Made by a program: the position numbers and the translations under genes. The notes beneath the pieces are model-generated. The model had not been told where the DNA came from. It saw only the letters and a program-made list of their open reading frames with translations, and did not search any database. 30,226 nt of DNA, from positions 1-30,226 of the IMG/VR virus record IMGVR_UViG_3300035698_026383, one strand, 5' to 3'. This document shows, one piece after another, positions 7,443 through 14,181 of the stretch. The DNA is from a virus. Each line of letters begins with the position of its first letter. The stretch's first letter is position 1.

Positions 7443-7949
7443 ATGCCTGGGTTTAAAATAGCAGAAAATCAGGTTGGTCAAAAGCAGCTACCTCAGAAGG
7501 TTGTGTATACATACACATGGAAGATGCCAACATTCGTGGGCAAGGGTCTGGACAATGAGAGCATCCACCTTAAAGAGATTAGCCTACCAAGCTATTCGTT
7601 CGACACTGAGTCGATTAAAACTGGTCACGCGACGTATCAATTTGCAAAAGGCATTAAATGGTCTGATGTAAAATTGTCATTTTATGATACTGATGGGCTC
7701 GGGGAGCTTTTGCAAGTGCTTTCGGCTGAAGTTTGGACTCCACAAGAAGGTTTGAAAGTGGCTTCCGAATATATGCACGAAAGCGTGATTGACGCTTTTT
7801 ATTCTGATGGTCAGCAGGCTTATACTTGGACTCTCGTAAACAGCTGGATCAAATCAGTTTCATTCTCGAAACTTACATATGAATCGAGTGGGGTTAATAA
7901 CGCCAACGTCACATTGGCATACTCTTGGGCCAATGTAGGGATCGCTTAA
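7443..7949 (+). CDS. Tail tube-like protein, gp19-like paralogue 3
   Basis: The third tandem member (168 residues) again begins MPGF and carries the family landmarks: VVYTYTWKMPTF, YQFAKGIKWSDVKLSFYDT at about 66-84 and WTLVNSWIKSVSFSKLTYES near the C-terminus. It is the most diverged, with a longer loop at FVGKGLDNESIHLKEISLP. By analogy with phages carrying several tube-fold proteins, it may form a specialised ring at the baseplate or terminator end rather than the tube body; this is inference. Confidence 0.8.
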   Translation: MPGFKIAENQVGQKQLPQKVVYTYTWKMPTFVGKGLDNESIHLKEISLPSYSFDTESIKTGHATYQFAKGIKWSDVKLSFYDTDGLGELLQVLSAEVWTPQEGLKVASEYMHESVIDAFYSDGQQAYTWTLVNSWIKSVSFSKLTYESSGVNNANVTLAYSWANVGIA

Positions 7950-8000
7950 TACTCTACCGCGCATCGAAGAGTAAATAAGGCACAGACTTGGAGATATATT

Positions 8001-8735
8001 ATGCCTGACACGATTCCTGAGGTACCACAAGACCCACAAGACCCACAAGACCCACAAGACCCACAAGACCCACAAGACCCACAAGACCCACAAGACCCAC
8101 AAGACCCACAAGAAGCTCCGCAAGAAGTGGAGCTTGAGGTTGGTGGCGAAGCTGAAGTAGGGGCGGTTGATAAGACACCGTCTATGGATGCACTTGGACC
8201 AATAAAGCATCCGGACTTGTCCGATAGTGTGAAAGATTCAGCTACTGCCGCAGACCTCTTGGACCAAATCATCACGATGAAAGAGGATGATTTTATACCT
8301 TGGGAGGAAATCATCCTACCAAGTAGAGGTTTGTATTATGGCGACAAGCTCCCTGGTGGCGTCTGCCGCGTACGTGCGATGGGCATTCACGCTGAGAAGA
8401 TTTTGGCGACGCAACGGCTTGCGTCGTCTGGGCAGTCAATAGACTACTTGTTTAAGCATTGCATTCAGTTGACAGATGAGATGGAAGCGTTAGAACTGCT
8501 GTCTGGCGATAGGGTGTTCTTGCTTTATGCGTTGCGCGGACTTACGCATGGCAATAATTATGAGTTTTCGATCAAATGCCCGAGTTGTGAATTTACTAGC
8601 ATACAGGCTTATGATCTGAATGAGCTGGCTGGAACACAGACGTTTGGAGACGAGTCGCTGGGGTCAGAGCCATTCCAAGTGTCGTTGCCGTATATGTCTG
8701 AGGTTCTCGGCCGCGAAGTGTGGGTGAAGATTTAG
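8001..8735 (+). CDS. Baseplate assembly protein, T4 gp26-like, N-terminal part (zero frame)
   Basis: This 244-residue frame has a low-complexity head of nine Pro-Gln-Asp repeats and an acidic linker (residues 9-75), then a conserved domain: [14 protein letters not shown] (about 100), [34 protein letters not shown] and a CPSC knuckle (C193, C196) followed by AYDLNEL. This is the order of the gp26-like baseplate/hub-assembly family. In that family the chain continues through an R-L-x-R-G-x-D motif to a second CxxC and a PF-x-x-x-FFRP end; here the frame stops at TAG after VWVKI, and the rest is found in the +1 frame from 8734. GGAG lies nine bases before the ATG. It probably makes a 373-residue fusion by frameshifting, or is a broken gene. 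Confidence 0.8.
   Translation: MPDTIPEVPQDPQDPQDPQDPQDPQDPQDPQDPQDPQEAPQEVELEVGGEAEVGAVDKTPSMDALGPIKHPDLSDSVKDSATAADLLDQIITMKEDDFIPWEEIILPSRGLYYGDKLPGGVCRVRAMGIHAEKILATQRLASSGQSIDYLFKHCIQLTDEMEALELLSGDRVFLLYALRGLTHGNNYEFSIKCPSCEFTSIQAYDLNELAGTQTFGDESLGSEPFQVSLPYMSEVLGREVWVKI
8025..8114 (+). repeat. 9-bp tandem repeat encoding Pro-Gln-Asp
   Basis: Nine identical copies of CCACAAGAC (8025-8105) and a tenth ending in A encode PQD nine times and then PQE. The copies are identical at third codon positions, which points to recent slippage growth rather than selection on an old repeat. The repeat lies in the N-terminal linker of the gp26-like protein, where length is probably tolerated. The opposite strand is also open across it (Leu-Trp-Val repeats), which is a by-product. 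Confidence 0.95.
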
Positions 8736-8742
8736 GTTTATG
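8725..8742 (+). other. Candidate +1 ribosomal frameshift site
   Basis: The zero frame reads GTG AAG ATT TAG. A +1 slip of the ATT-decoding tRNA onto TTT skips one T and continues AGG TTT ATG CGT GGC AGT GAC, which yields the family motif K-I-R-F-M-R-G-S-D exactly across the junction. A weak-context stop codon directly after the slip codon is the arrangement known for prfB (+1 at CTT TGA). The +1 frame is open only from 8728, so the overlap is a few bases. A GGTGAAG stretch upstream is at best a weak stimulator. A one-base insertion in the T3 run (true mutation or sequencing error) gives the same picture. Confidence 0.55.
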
Positions 8743-9123
8743 CGTGGCAGTGACGTGTCTACGCTGACCAATAAACAAAAATTCAAGAAACGCGTCAGCC
8801 ACAGCAGCCATGGCAATCGCCGGCGCCAGGGGCGCAATATCGTGATAGATGAGACCATTACTGAGAATCTATCGCTAATTATTAAGGGGTTTGGCGGCGA
8901 TGGTGTTGATGGCGAAGTCGGTAGTAGGGATAAGATTGCAGCACTTGTAAATCGGCTGCATGCTAGGGATACTGCGGTGATTCGAGAATTCTTGCGCAAG
9001 TATAGTCCAGGCATCGATACGATGATTCGAGTCGAATGCCCTGAGTGCGGCAGCGACTATCAAACTGACTTGCCGATCACTGAAAGCTTTTTTCGTCCGA
9101 CGAGCAGTGGAGAATCCGGATGA
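8740..9123 (+). CDS. Baseplate assembly protein, T4 gp26-like, C-terminal part (+1 frame)
   Basis: This frame is open from 8728 and ends at TGA 9123; its first ATG is 8740 (127 residues). It carries the remainder of the gp26-like family pattern: RGSDVSTLTNKQKFKKR, a helical INDEX-like segment around LVNRLHARDTAVIREFLRKY, the G-I-D-T motif, a second knuckle CPEC (C100, C103 of this frame) and the ending DLPITESFFRP. The only candidate ribosome site for ATG 8740 is GGTGAAG ten bases away, or an AGG that is too close. The better reading is that this is the C-terminal 129 codons of a frameshift fusion with 8001-8735. Confidence 0.8.
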   Translation: MRGSDVSTLTNKQKFKKRVSHSSHGNRRRQGRNIVIDETITENLSLIIKGFGGDGVDGEVGSRDKIAALVNRLHARDTAVIREFLRKYSPGIDTMIRVECPECGSDYQTDLPITESFFRPTSSGESG

Positions 9124-9361
9124 GCTCGAAAATGAGTACCACCATCTGCTAGAACAGATGTTCCAACTCAAGCAGCACGGGAATCTATCATTTTTTGAGA
9201 TGGACAGCTTGACCTCCGAGGACCGCGCATGGTGGCTTGTGAGGCTGAAGCGGTTCCAAGAAGAGCAGGAACAGGCAAGCAAAGGGGGAGGAAATGTCCC
9301 ATCGGTACCAAGCCAGTCGACGAGTGCCCCGCATGTGTCTAGGCCGAGCGCCCATAGGTAG
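9107..9361 (+). CDS. Small protein accompanying the gp26-like gene
   Basis: This 84-residue protein starts at GTG 9107, inside the last codons of the gp26-like C-terminal frame, so it is translationally coupled. The core MFQLKQHGNLSFFEMDSLTS, then DRAWWLVRLKRFQEEQEQ, resembles the short proteins that follow gp26-like genes in other myoviruses (a hydrophobic helix, a G-x-[FL]-x-[FY]-x-E step and an R-x-[WF]-[FWY]-x-x-[RK]-L helix). The tail is Ser/Pro-rich and probably unstructured. It may be an assembly chaperone in the place of T4 gp51, although gp51 is much longer. No in-frame ATG occurs near the start. Confidence 0.65.
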   Translation: MENPDELENEYHHLLEQMFQLKQHGNLSFFEMDSLTSEDRAWWLVRLKRFQEEQEQASKGGGNVPSVPSQSTSAPHVSRPSAHR

Positions 9362-9395
9362 GTATAATGCAAATATATAGCAGTAAGGATGAATT

Positions 9396-10235
9396 ATGGC
9401 TACTTATAATCGTATTTCAGCTAGGCGTGGGCAGGATGTAACACTCGATGCGACATTCTTTTTCGGCGGTCAACGCGCTGATCCATTTGCGATATATCGC
9501 ATAGAGATCTTTAGGGGGAGTGTTGCTGCACAAAACATTGTCGACGCGATTGACATCACAGCCCCCGACTCCTCCTCATATCCGCTGCCCTTGGTACGGC
9601 AGCCTGACCCACCAGAGCCCGGCACATTGTGTCCTACTCCACCGGATTGCGATTCGCTCGCCAGCGGTGGCACAGACACATCTGACGGGAGATTCAGGTA
9701 TGTTTGGTCTGTGCCAACCGATGCAGTAGTACCAGATGTTTACTTTGATGTGTGGTACTTTTTCGCAACAGATCCTGGCGGTTCGAGTTTGGCCGACGAG
9801 GAAGATGAGCTACTTAACCAGTGCAACAGGTTTTGGGTCTACCCCGATAACTGGTATGTTGATGGCGGGTTGCAGACCATTCGGTTTGGCTTTGAACCGC
9901 TCGACATTAAATTCCGGAAGCCTGAACGGCGACCTATTGAAACAGGGATAATGCCACTGCCCCTATATGATTATGATTATAATCTAGTTGCACCTATTAT
10001 CCCATTCCTGACCCCGACTATATCCATTTGGACGGCTGCCGGGGAGGTCGTGGTGGTAAACGCAGAATGCGATATGAAACTTCGGCAGGGTGCGTTCCGT
10101 AGCAATCCGTGGGTGATTAGTTATATGCTCGACACATGCAACTTCTTTATGGGCACATTTAAGTACAGAATTCAAGTGGCGTTGCCTGATGGAACGACAC
10201 GCGTAAGCGGTGACTTCTACTTTACGGTATCATAA
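9396..10235 (+). CDS. Tail-associated structural protein
   Basis: This 279-residue protein has a good ribosome site (AAGGATG). It begins with a beta segment, ISARRGQDVTLDATFFFGG, then DPFAIYRIEIFRG and RFRYVWSVPTDA plus VVPDVYFDVWYF, the layout of an immunoglobulin-like fold in which a proline-rich linker carries two cysteines. The C-terminal half (about 150-279) is a second beta region with TISIWTAAGEVVVV and FKYRIQVALPDGT. I recall similar proteins among unnamed tail/baseplate genes of large myoviruses. The neighbours are fibre-like proteins, so a baseplate-peripheral or fibre-anchor role is likely. Confidence 0.6.
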   Translation: MATYNRISARRGQDVTLDATFFFGGQRADPFAIYRIEIFRGSVAAQNIVDAIDITAPDSSSYPLPLVRQPDPPEPGTLCPTPPDCDSLASGGTDTSDGRFRYVWSVPTDAVVPDVYFDVWYFFATDPGGSSLADEEDELLNQCNRFWVYPDNWYVDGGLQTIRFGFEPLDIKFRKPERRPIETGIMPLPLYDYDYNLVAPIIPFLTPTISIWTAAGEVVVVNAECDMKLRQGAFRSNPWVISYMLDTCNFFMGTFKYRIQVALPDGTTRVSGDFYFTVS

Positions 10236-10237
10236 TT

Positions 10238-11023
10238 ATGGGCATGACAAACACCTTAGAAACTGCGATCATCAACCACATATTGAGGCAGATCGCATAC
10301 ACTCCTGTGGGCACCACATATGCTGGGATTATTAGTGAATTGTCCGATGACGGCACAACTTTCACTGAATTCTCTGCGGTAGATTACGTACGCCAACCGA
10401 TTACGCCGACTGAATTTGATGCTGCTTCTAGTGGCGGCACAGCCAACAATGTCGATATCGTGTGGCCGCCCGCCGCGACAGACTGGGGGTCCGCTAGATA
10501 TATAGGAATATTCAGCGCGTTGGCCGGTGGTGATCTGATGTGGTGGGGAGAATTGCCCATCAGCAAGTTTGTTGCTCGGAGCGCCATCTTTACTATTGAA
10601 GCTGGTGAGCTTGCCCTTTCATGCACGGGTGCCTATAGCCTTGATTCCCGTAATGGAGTGTTAAATTTAACACTCCGCAATGGCAGCCCGTCATTTGCGT
10701 CGCCCGCGCAGATATGGGTTGGAGTGGGCTCTACCCCAGGATCTCAGAATGCGTCGCTATCTGAACCTGTGGCCGGATATGCTAGGGTGAGGGCAACTTC
10801 ATTGGCTTTGGCCGGTGCTGGTGTCGTGACGATCACTGCTCCAGAAATTACCTTTACAGCAAATGGCGGCGATTGGGGCCTGATGACGCACGTTGGCTTA
10901 TTTGATTTGCCGGCCGCAGGGGCGACTTTATTGTTTGCTTTGCAGCTTTCACCATCGCGAGCCATATTTAATGGCGATGGGATGGTTTTCGAAACCAGCT
11001 CGATCACTGCTAGGATCACATAA
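10238..11023 (+). CDS. Tail fibre-type protein with two related domains
   Basis: This 261-residue protein consists of two similar domains. The first (about 20-128) has YVRQPITPTEFDAAS, NNVDIVWPPAATDWGSARYI and GIFSALAGGDLMWWGELP; the second (about 140-261) has YARVRATSLALAGAG, ITFTANGGDWGLMTHV and GLFDLPAAGATLLFALQL. This strand pattern (Y-x-R, a run of F/W-P or F-x-A, W-G-x-x-x-x-h-G-[IL]-F-D) is common in phage tail fibre proteins. A perfect 22-bp palindrome lies at the codons joining the two domains. The next gene starts directly after the stop. It probably contributes to host adsorption or to a decorative fibre. Confidence 0.65.
   Translation: MGMTNTLETAIINHILRQIAYTPVGTTYAGIISELSDDGTTFTEFSAVDYVRQPITPTEFDAASSGGTANNVDIVWPPAATDWGSARYIGIFSALAGGDLMWWGELPISKFVARSAIFTIEAGELALSCTGAYSLDSRNGVLNLTLRNGSPSFASPAQIWVGVGSTPGSQNASLSEPVAGYARVRATSLALAGAGVVTITAPEITFTANGGDWGLMTHVGLFDLPAAGATLLFALQLSPSRAIFNGDGMVFETSSITARIT
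10655..10676. repeat. Perfect 22-bp palindrome inside the fibre gene
   Basis: The arms GGAGTG and CACTCC flank the self-complementary centre TTAAATTTAA, so all 22 bases are palindromic. It encodes part of the linker between the two related domains of the fibre-type protein. A perfect 22-bp palindrome is expected by chance well under once in a window of this size. Confidence 0.9.
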
Positions 11024-11863
11024 ATGATCAGTGGGTTGACACTATCACGCGTTCCACCTGGCAATATAAATGAGGGTAGTAGCTTAGCTCTCACTGTTGA
11101 GTGGTCTAATGGCGAGACAGCCGACCACATTGTGGTTGTAGACTGGGGCGATGGTTTTGTTGATGGGTTTGATGTTGCATCATCGCCGCCGAATTATAGC
11201 GAGACGTACAATCATGCGTATGCTACTTGGGGCGAATTTGATATTCTAACCGATGTAAGCGCTGGTACTGATGTGGCTCTAGAGGGGTTGCCGATCACAG
11301 TTGTGGCTGTGACCCCGGTTATTACGGTTGCTGAGGGCGCGTGTGACAATGATTCTGGCGCAATTGATATTAACTTCACTTTTACAGATCCAGGCTTGGC
11401 GGGTTTTGATGTTGTGGTGGATTGGGGTGATGGGTTATCGGATTCGTGGTCAGTGCCGACTGCTGGTGCAAACACTCGTAGTCATACTTATGCGTCATTC
11501 CCATCGGGCTCATTGTCGCATAGGCGCCTCATTCAACTGTTTGTGGCTGACCGCGACACCAACACTGGTGTCGCGACATTTTATCCGATTATGACGTTTA
11601 ATGATGCCGTCAGCGATATTGGTATTGGCACTGTCGACGGCCACGCTGTCATTGAATATCACGACACGGTAAACAGAAGTGGTGTTGGTAACACGTTTTT
11701 TGACGGCATTCCGTTTTATCCTTTTGACGCCGATGGAACAGGGTCAGCTACCACAACCACTACTTCTGCATTGGATCATGTTTCAGTGCTGATTATAACA
11801 GATGCGGTAGAGTGTTCTCAAGTTGGCAATATACCCTTTGAACAATTGGTTCCTTCAGAATGA
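11024..11863 (+). CDS. Virion protein with PKD-like domains
   Basis: This 279-residue protein starts directly after the preceding TAA with AGGA eight bases upstream. It has two PKD-type beta domains, each recognisable by VVVDWGDG (about 37-45 and 126-133) and a later H-x-Y (NHAYATWG and SHTYASFP), the hallmark of PKD/Ig-like modules that mediate protein or sugar contacts outside cells. The C-terminal 90 residues (VIEYHDTVNRSGVG and onwards) are different and Thr-rich. Its place in the cluster of beta-rich tail genes suggests a fibre or baseplate-periphery protein. The stop overlaps the next ATG by four bases. Confidence 0.7.
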   Translation: MISGLTLSRVPPGNINEGSSLALTVEWSNGETADHIVVVDWGDGFVDGFDVASSPPNYSETYNHAYATWGEFDILTDVSAGTDVALEGLPITVVAVTPVITVAEGACDNDSGAIDINFTFTDPGLAGFDVVVDWGDGLSDSWSVPTAGANTRSHTYASFPSGSLSHRRLIQLFVADRDTNTGVATFYPIMTFNDAVSDIGIGTVDGHAVIEYHDTVNRSGVGNTFFDGIPFYPFDADGTGSATTTTTSALDHVSVLIITDAVECSQVGNIPFEQLVPSE

Positions 11864-12774
11864 CTACAGTAGCACAAAATAGATGGATTGAATTAATTAC
11901 AGTTGAGCAAGGAACTGAAATCGTTGGTTCCGATGTGGAGACCGTAGGTGGGTGGCGGTATTGCAGAGACGATAACTGCGTTACTGACGCAGATGGTGGG
12001 TCCGTAGTGCGGACGTCGAGCGCCTATGTCGCCGATATGTATGGTTCTACTGGTATTGAGAGACCGTCGCTATCGATAGGTTCTTTAATTGGAATGTGGC
12101 TTGCTGAGGGCTCTGAGATTGTTGGTAGTGCACCCTTCAAAATCGGGTCATCGTATGCTGGTATGGTGCCATCTGGCGCAACACATCTGGTATTGGCATT
12201 CCACGATCAAAGCCAATGGAATAATAACTATGGTAGCCAGAATGTTGAGATCATTTTTGATGGGGCGGGGCCTTCAAATCACATTGTGTATGCCACACAA
12301 TGTTTGTATTTCTATTTTGCGGGCGTGGACTTGTTGGGTCCGGAGCCATATTATGAGAATATCGGCCGTGAAAATACGCAGAATATATATCGACCAATGG
12401 CGGTCGCCGCACCTTCAAACGCGACTGTGATAACAGTAACAGCTGAGAGTGATGTTGCTGATATGGAGGTTAATAATACCTACCCATATCTAAAATTGCA
12501 ACGATACTTGTTTGACCCAGCTAAGTTTGCTGGTTTGACACCGCGCCAAATGCTATGGAAGCGCGGATACCAGGCTGAAGAATACAACTCTTTCATATTA
12601 AGAGACAATACGTTAAATAGCGTATTGCCAACTTATGATTGTATCACATGCGGTATTTTGGGGTCATCATTTTGCTCTACAATCGTTGCGATTAATACGG
12701 ATGTGAGAGCTCCAATGACGCGGATTATGCAGCGTATTAATAAGACGCAGATACTTCCACAGCGAACGTGCTGA
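11860..12774 (+). CDS. Putative adhesion protein with a lectin-like segment
   Basis: This 304-residue protein is coupled to the PKD gene by ATGA. A stretch at about 102-133, MVPSGATHLVLAFHDQSQW and then NNYGSQNVEIIF, resembles the [VI]P-x-G-A-T-x-L-x-L-G-[IF]-x-D core of PA-IL/galactose-binding type beta sandwiches, where the Asp and a following N-x-G loop bind calcium and sugar. The C-terminal part (about 180-304) is different, with FAGLTPRQMLWKRGYQAEEY, and ends in Arg-Thr-Cys. The sequence holds several cysteines. A receptor- or polysaccharide-binding role is plausible but unproved. Confidence 0.55.
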   Translation: MTTVAQNRWIELITVEQGTEIVGSDVETVGGWRYCRDDNCVTDADGGSVVRTSSAYVADMYGSTGIERPSLSIGSLIGMWLAEGSEIVGSAPFKIGSSYAGMVPSGATHLVLAFHDQSQWNNNYGSQNVEIIFDGAGPSNHIVYATQCLYFYFAGVDLLGPEPYYENIGRENTQNIYRPMAVAAPSNATVITVTAESDVADMEVNNTYPYLKLQRYLFDPAKFAGLTPRQMLWKRGYQAEEYNSFILRDNTLNSVLPTYDCITCGILGSSFCSTIVAINTDVRAPMTRIMQRINKTQILPQRTC

Positions 12775-12795
12775 TCCTCGTAGTATTCTATACGT

Positions 12796-13821
12796 ATGGC
12801 AAATCAAACATTTAAGCCAAAGCAGCAGCAAATTGTTGCTTGGGTTGAGGCGAATTTCGATTTTAAGACGCGACGTGGTGGTGCCGAATACGTAATATGC
12901 AACCCACTCACCGACGATAGCACGTATAATTTTAATATCAATGTTGAAGAGGGGATCTGCCACGATTGGCACGGCGACGAGTGGGCGCAAGGCAAGTCAC
13001 GCACTTTTCTGCGGTTTGTTCAACTCTATCGTAGTTGCTCCTTCGTCGATGCATTTAAGGAGGTTTGTGGTAATGATGTTACAATCGCGTCGATCTATGC
13101 GAAGTTGACTAAAGATAAGATTGAGAAAGCCGAGGAGCGGAAGTATGACTTGACGCTCCCTCCGGGTTCTCGCTTGCTTAGCGAGCATGCCGAATCTATG
13201 ACTGGCCGCATTCTCACGACGTGGCTTAAGAGTCGCGGCCTGACCGATGCGACCATCAAATCATACCGATTGTATTTCCATTCGATGCATGTGGTGTGGC
13301 CATATTATGAATATGGTTCATTGGTGTATTGGCAAGAACGCAGCCGTATGAATAAAGTTTTCCGATTCCCCTCGGAAGTCGTCGGAGTATCCAAGGGAAT
13401 GTTTCTATATGGGTTTGATATGGTAGAACCCGGTGACTATGTTGTAGTGACGGAAGCGATCTTCGACAGCACAACGTTGGGAGCGCAGGCCGTGGCTAGT
13501 GGTGGGGCTGTACTAACTGATTTGCAGGTGCGTAGACTCAGGGCATTGAATCCAGTAAATGGGGTTATATTGTCGCCTGATAATGATGGCGCTGGTATGA
13601 AAAGCATTGCTTCAAATTATAGAATGCTACGACCTTATTTCAAGAAAATTTTCTACGCTGTTCCACCCAAAACTGAATATAAGAAGGGGCATTTTATTAA
13701 GGATTGGAACGAGCTCATTACTGATGCGAAGATGACGCATGCCGACATACGGAAACTATTTGAAAGTAGTATTAAGCCATTGAACCAGACGGAGGCCGTT
13801 AGGTTTATGGTTAACAGCTAA
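12796..13821 (+). CDS. DNA primase with TOPRIM domain
   Basis: This 341-residue protein, nearly the length of T4 gp61 primase, should make RNA primers for phage DNA replication. The TOPRIM domain is clear: YVVVTEAIFDSTTLG with the catalytic-type glutamate E220, SPDNDGAG with D262 and D264, and KDWNEL near residue 302. The N-terminal 95 residues follow a DnaG-type zinc-domain outline (EYVICNP, ICHDWHGDEW, then FLRFVQLY), but the ligands are reduced to C35, C55, H56 and H59 instead of the usual C-x2-H/C-x2-C set. No clear ribosome site precedes ATG 12796. It is unusual in lying between tail genes. A helicase-interacting or inactive relative is possible. Confidence 0.8.
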   Translation: MANQTFKPKQQQIVAWVEANFDFKTRRGGAEYVICNPLTDDSTYNFNINVEEGICHDWHGDEWAQGKSRTFLRFVQLYRSCSFVDAFKEVCGNDVTIASIYAKLTKDKIEKAEERKYDLTLPPGSRLLSEHAESMTGRILTTWLKSRGLTDATIKSYRLYFHSMHVVWPYYEYGSLVYWQERSRMNKVFRFPSEVVGVSKGMFLYGFDMVEPGDYVVVTEAIFDSTTLGAQAVASGGAVLTDLQVRRLRALNPVNGVILSPDNDGAGMKSIASNYRMLRPYFKKIFYAVPPKTEYKKGHFIKDWNELITDAKMTHADIRKLFESSIKPLNQTEAVRFMVNS

Positions 13822-14096
13822 ATGTCATATTCTTTGTCTATGACTACATTGTCTAAGCTGAAGGTTCTGTAGTGGCTCATCGCATTTGGGCACATTTCTT
13901 TTATGGCCGTTATTTGGTCTCTTACTCCGAGCCTACTTAAATAAGCACTTCGTCTTTTGAGGGTCGATTTGTCGCCATCATCCATGGTATCGGCATTTAG
14001 GCAGCATAATTTCCCATTATGATTGCCAAGAGCCAATACCAGCCGGTGCTGCACTTTAGTCCCCTTCTTGAAATATTTTATCCAATAAAGTTTCAT
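13818..14096 (-). CDS. Small basic protein of unknown function, antisense to the tail operon
   Basis: This 92-residue minus-strand protein converges on the primase; their stop codons overlap by four bases. I chose the ATG at 14096 because GGGAGAG lies five bases upstream; an in-frame ATG at 14108 would add four residues and bury that site. The protein begins MKLYWIKYFKKGTK, is Lys/Arg-rich with a beta-type N-terminal half (RLVLALGNHNGKLCCLNA) and a helical middle (RRSAYLSRLGVRDQITAIKEM). I recognise no family. Orientation and the divergent spacer suggest it has its own promoter and different timing from the tail genes. Confidence 0.7.
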   Translation of the reverse strand: MKLYWIKYFKKGTKVQHRLVLALGNHNGKLCCLNADTMDDGDKSTLKRRSAYLSRLGVRDQITAIKEMCPNAMSHYRTFSLDNVVIDKEYDI

Positions 14097-14133
14097 TGTC
14101 TCTCCCATAGTTGTTTTAATATGGTATCGGACT

Positions 14134-14149
14134 GGTAAATATATTTACC
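14134..14149. promoter_or_regulatory. 16-bp perfect palindrome between divergent genes
   Basis: GGTAAATATATTTACC is a perfect palindrome in the 85-base gap between the minus-strand small gene (start 14096) and the hub gene (start 14182). Its position and symmetry suggest a dimeric repressor operator or a shared AT-rich promoter core. No good -35 element accompanies it on either strand, so it could equally be read by the phage late sigma factor. A 16-bp palindrome can occur by chance in a window this long. Confidence 0.4.
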
Positions 14150-14181
14150 CCAAAAATAACTTATTAAACTTGGAGTGTTAT

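Noticed and set aside
7950-7973. TACTCT/AGAGTA stem after the third tube gene as a terminator
   Set aside because: Six-base AT-rich stem with a 12-base loop and no T-tract; too weak to call, although it lies in a real gap.
8025-8114. Possible CRISPR array
   Set aside because: The units are contiguous 9-bp repeats with no spacers, in frame inside a gene.
7860-8210. Minus-strand frame with Leu-Trp-Val repeats
   Set aside because: It is the reverse reading of the PQD-encoding 9-bp array; it spans a gene end, a gap and the next gene's start, and has no ribosome site or family resemblance.
12775-14181. Mobile element carrying the primase and the antisense gene
   Set aside because: No transposase, integrase or homing nuclease motif and no flanking direct or inverted repeats were found; it is reported only as an out-of-place cassette.
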